From positions 186,001 through 250,000 of the forward strand of contig JAJNNQ010000056.1 of NCBI GenBank assembly GCA_027886175.1: a stretch of DNA of 64,000 bases, written 5' to 3'. Under the pieces are notes generated by a model. That model had not been told where the DNA came from. It made no database searches and worked only from the letters and a program-made list of their open reading frames with translations. Source of the DNA: Phylloscopus collybita (Eukaryota > Chordata > Aves > Passeriformes > Phylloscopidae). Both the position numbers and the translations under genes were made by a program. This document shows positions 61,208 through 64,000 of this stretch, piece by piece (positions within the stretch are counted from its first letter, which is position 1; each line of letters opens with the position of its first letter).

Positions 61208-62943
61208 AATGCATGGCTGCAGAAGATAAAGCTCTGGTGGTGTGAAATCCCACACCTTACAATTTGCAGTTTGACACACTTCCATCTTTCACAGACACAG
61301 TTGCAGATTGCTTTTAGTGAAATGATTGCTACATGAAGGCTAAGCAGGATTTGTGGAAGGAAGGTTGATCTGATCCCTTTCAAGTTATGGCATCTTAATA
61401 CATGTGAAATGCGTAAGTTTTAACAGATCCACATGATTTGCTTTTTCTGCCTTTGACTGGTTTCCTGGTTTGACCCTGGCCAGACACCAGGCACCCATGA
61501 AAATCACTCACTCACCCTCCCTTGCCACAGCTGGGCAGACGAGAGAAAAAATTAACAAAGGGTTCATGAGTTGAGATATGGACTGGGAGAAGAAACTGCA
61601 AGGGCAAAACTGGCTCAACTTAGAGGTACAAAGTGGATTTATTACTAAAATCAGGGAAGGATAATGAGAAGTAAAATAAGTTCTTAAAAACACCTTTCCT
61701 CAGCCTCTCTTTCCTTCCCACCAACAATACAGGGAGATAGAGTGTGGAGGGTTTTGGTCAGTTCATCACCTGAGATCTTCTGCTGCTCAGAGTCCTTCAC
61801 CTGTGAAACTGGGGGGTCCCTCTCACGGGAGACAGTTCTCCGCAAACGTCTCCAGCATGGGTCCACTGTCATGAGCAGCAGTCCTCCCAAAACTGCTGCA
61901 ATGTGAGTCCCTCCCATGGGCAGACACTCCTCCCAAAACTGCTGCAGCATGGGTCACTCTTCCAGGGGTGCAGTCCTCCAAGGACAGGCTGCTCCAGCTT
62001 GGAAGCTGTTCCTCTATTCACTGGCTCTTCCACTGGATCACAGCCTCCTCCAGGCATCCACCTGCCCCGGCATGGGCACCTCCCCCACAGGCTGTGAGTG
62101 GATCTCTGCATCCCCCGTGGATCCCCATGGGCTGCAGGGGCAGAGCTGCTTCACCATGGTCTTCACCAGGGCCTGCAGAGGAATCTTGGCTCCAGCGCCC
62201 GGAGCACCTCCTCCCACTTCTTCTTCACTGACCTGGGTGTCTCCATGTTGTTTCCTTCCCATGTTCTCACCTCCTCCTCCCCAGCTGGAATTCAAACTGC
62301 GCCACCACTTTTTGATTTTCTTCTTAAATATGTTATCACAGAGGCATTACCATCATCTCTCATTGGTCCAGCCTTGGCCAGTGGCATGGCCATCTTCAGA
62401 ACCATCAGGGATTGGCTCTGCCAGACATAGTGGAAGCTTCTAGCAGGTTTTCACAGAAGCCACCTCTGTGACCCCCTGGTAACAAAACCTAGGCCGTGCA
62501 AAACCAACACAGCTAGACAGAAGTTTGTTTTCTAGCTTGCTTTCTAGATATGCTCTGTTGTTAGCAATGGTTTATAACCTCTGAAGATTAAGCCACAATG
62601 AGAAGAGAGACTTCATCTATACAAAAAATTTTTGTATAGAGTGTTTTTCATGGGTGCCTGGTGTCTGGCCAGGGTCAAACCAGGAAACCAGTCAAAGGCA
62701 GAAAAGGCAAATCATGTGGATCTGTTAAACCTTATGCAATTTACGTGCATTAGGATGCCACAACTTGAAAGGGATCAGATCAACCTTCCTTCCACAAATC
62801 CTGCTTAGCCTTCATGTAGCAATCATTTCACTAAAAGCAATCTGCAACTGTATCTGGGAAAGAGGGAAGTGTGTCAAACTGCAAATTGTAATGTGTGGGA
62901 TTTCACACCACCAGAGCTTTATCTTCTGCAGCCATGTATTAGG
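61208..62943. repeat. Inverted repeat, copy 2
   Basis: Arms at 61208-61503 and 62645-62943 around the avian LTR-type element (about 61466-62520). A small indel near 62008 (GGAAGCTGTTCC versus GGAAGCAGGGCC in copy 1) distinguishes the two copies. Confidence 0.85.
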
Positions 62944-64000
62944 GAAAAAAAAAATAAATAATTGCCCTAAATAATAAAGAACAGGGAATTAATAACAAAG
63001 ATGGGCATCAGAAATGAATTATTATATGCCACATATGCACCCAGAAGTCTAAAGAAAAAAAAAAAAAAAAAAAAAGGTTTTATATTGCTCCATGCTTTCA
63101 TCACAGTTGACTGACAGGCTCTAGTTTGGAGGTTCAGGCCAGACAAGAGCAATTTATTACTATAGCTGTAGGAGAGAAGGCAGATGGACAGACATTCAGT
63201 TTTCTCTATCCATACTGGCTTAAAACAGAAGTGCTAGGGTATATCACACTGACAGCAGAATGAAACAGCTTAGTGAAGGAGCCTTGATATGGCAGAGCAG
63301 CACTGAGAGAGTAGGAAACTGTCACAGCAGTTGTACCCCTCTTCTCCTAATAACTCAGAACCACTGTGCTGTCTGTGGATCTTCTCAGCCTGTCACCCTC
63401 TTGCTTGTGACACTGCTATATCTGTTGTCAACTTTTGGACCTAGTGGGTACTGCTGCCACACAATTACTTGTGATCAAAGCCAATGTCTTCTGCTGTGTT
63501 TGCTTGGTTGATGTATTTTTTCCAATTTTTCTATTAGTTATTTGCATAATAAATAGATTATACATGCATTTGAAACCATGAGTTCTATGTTTTTAAGCCC
63601 ATCTAAATAACTTTATAATTATTTAAAGAAGAAGGCATTCGCAGTGCTTCGGTTGCTTGATGGAGAGACAAAGTGAAATAAAAATCTGAGAATGTCAACT
63701 GTGAGAAGCAGAGGGACAGTGAACATACCACCACAGAAAATGAATAGGTACTAGAAAGGGTTCTTTCTCTGTAAAACAGTTTTAACTGTACTATTAAGTC
63801 CTTTCCCCATTAATTTGATCTATGAGTGGATTTTATTGTAAGCAATCATTTGGCTTAAAAAGTCTGTGTGATTTGATCCCAGTCGGCTGAAGCTCAGCTC
63901 TGAACAGGTCTATATCACTGGACTGAAGAGGTAGTAAAAGAGCATTTAAGGGGGGTTTTAGGCCATTATGGAAAACTTCAGTATTTTTATGTAAATGAAT
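62944..64000. other. Non-satellite DNA, copy 2, nothing identified
   Basis: Counterpart of 36006-37054. The poly-A run is 21 bases (63055-63075) against 15 in copy 1. It runs off the window. Confidence 0.5.

Larger units (their letters stand above)
58768..64000. repeat. Large duplicated segment, copy 2
   Basis: Second copy of 31826-37054, in the same orientation, with only scattered differences. Within it are the counterparts of all copy-1 features. It is still matching at the last base of the window. Confidence 0.95.

Overview
The window is repeat-dominated vertebrate nuclear DNA. It most likely comes from a songbird or other bird, from a centromeric, pericentromeric or otherwise heterochromatic region. 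The reasons are: CR1 LINE fragments, common avian LTR elements, long degenerate CCCCAAAATCA tracts of the kind seen in passerine assemblies, and about 35 kb of a tandem satellite whose short monomer is exactly 191 bp. That is the period known for the zebra finch centromeric satellite Tgut191A; length is the only link, since I could not align to it. No intact protein-coding gene can be supported. The many 60-200 aa open frames come from satellite and minisatellite units that lack stop codons.

Layout. (1) 1-32040: a head-to-tail array of 191-bp and 202-bp monomers, broken only by a 667-bp solo LTR at 18474-19140 with a perfect 5-bp target duplication. The array holds nested higher-order repeats: 581 bp (three monomers), 977 bp (five monomers), 3909/4490 bp and about 8226 bp. 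(2) 32040-38291: non-satellite DNA with an LTR-like element, an inverted repeat holding a common avian LTR-type element, candidate decayed exons and a CR1 fragment. (3) 38368-39340: two copies of an unrecognised GC-rich repeat of about 500 bp. (4) 39341-42972: more 191-type satellite, interrupted by a 593-bp solo LTR with a 6-bp target duplication. (5) 42973-45020: a 40-bp minisatellite ending in another 500-bp repeat copy. (6) 45106-45264: a broken fragment of the first exon of the neuropeptide receptor gene QRFPR. (7) 45270-48230: CCCCAAAATCA tract with an inserted 311-bp LTR. (8) 48231-52640: mixed DNA with a short 40-bp minisatellite block, two CR1 3-prime ends, pentamer, purine and CA microsatellites, a 34-bp minisatellite and one exon-like open segment. 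(9) 52676-57920: the large 40-bp minisatellite array followed by two 500-bp repeat copies. (10) 57921-58985: satellite again. (11) 58986-64000: a near-identical second copy of 32040-37054, still running at the window edge.

The order satellite, unique block, 500-bp repeat, satellite, minisatellite, 500-bp repeat, satellite, unique block suggests a composite large-scale duplication with a spacing of about 26.9 kb. The nested periods, whose copies differ by whole units, fit repeated unequal exchange. There is no operon or pathway to describe; any function would be structural (centromere or heterochromatin) and is inference.
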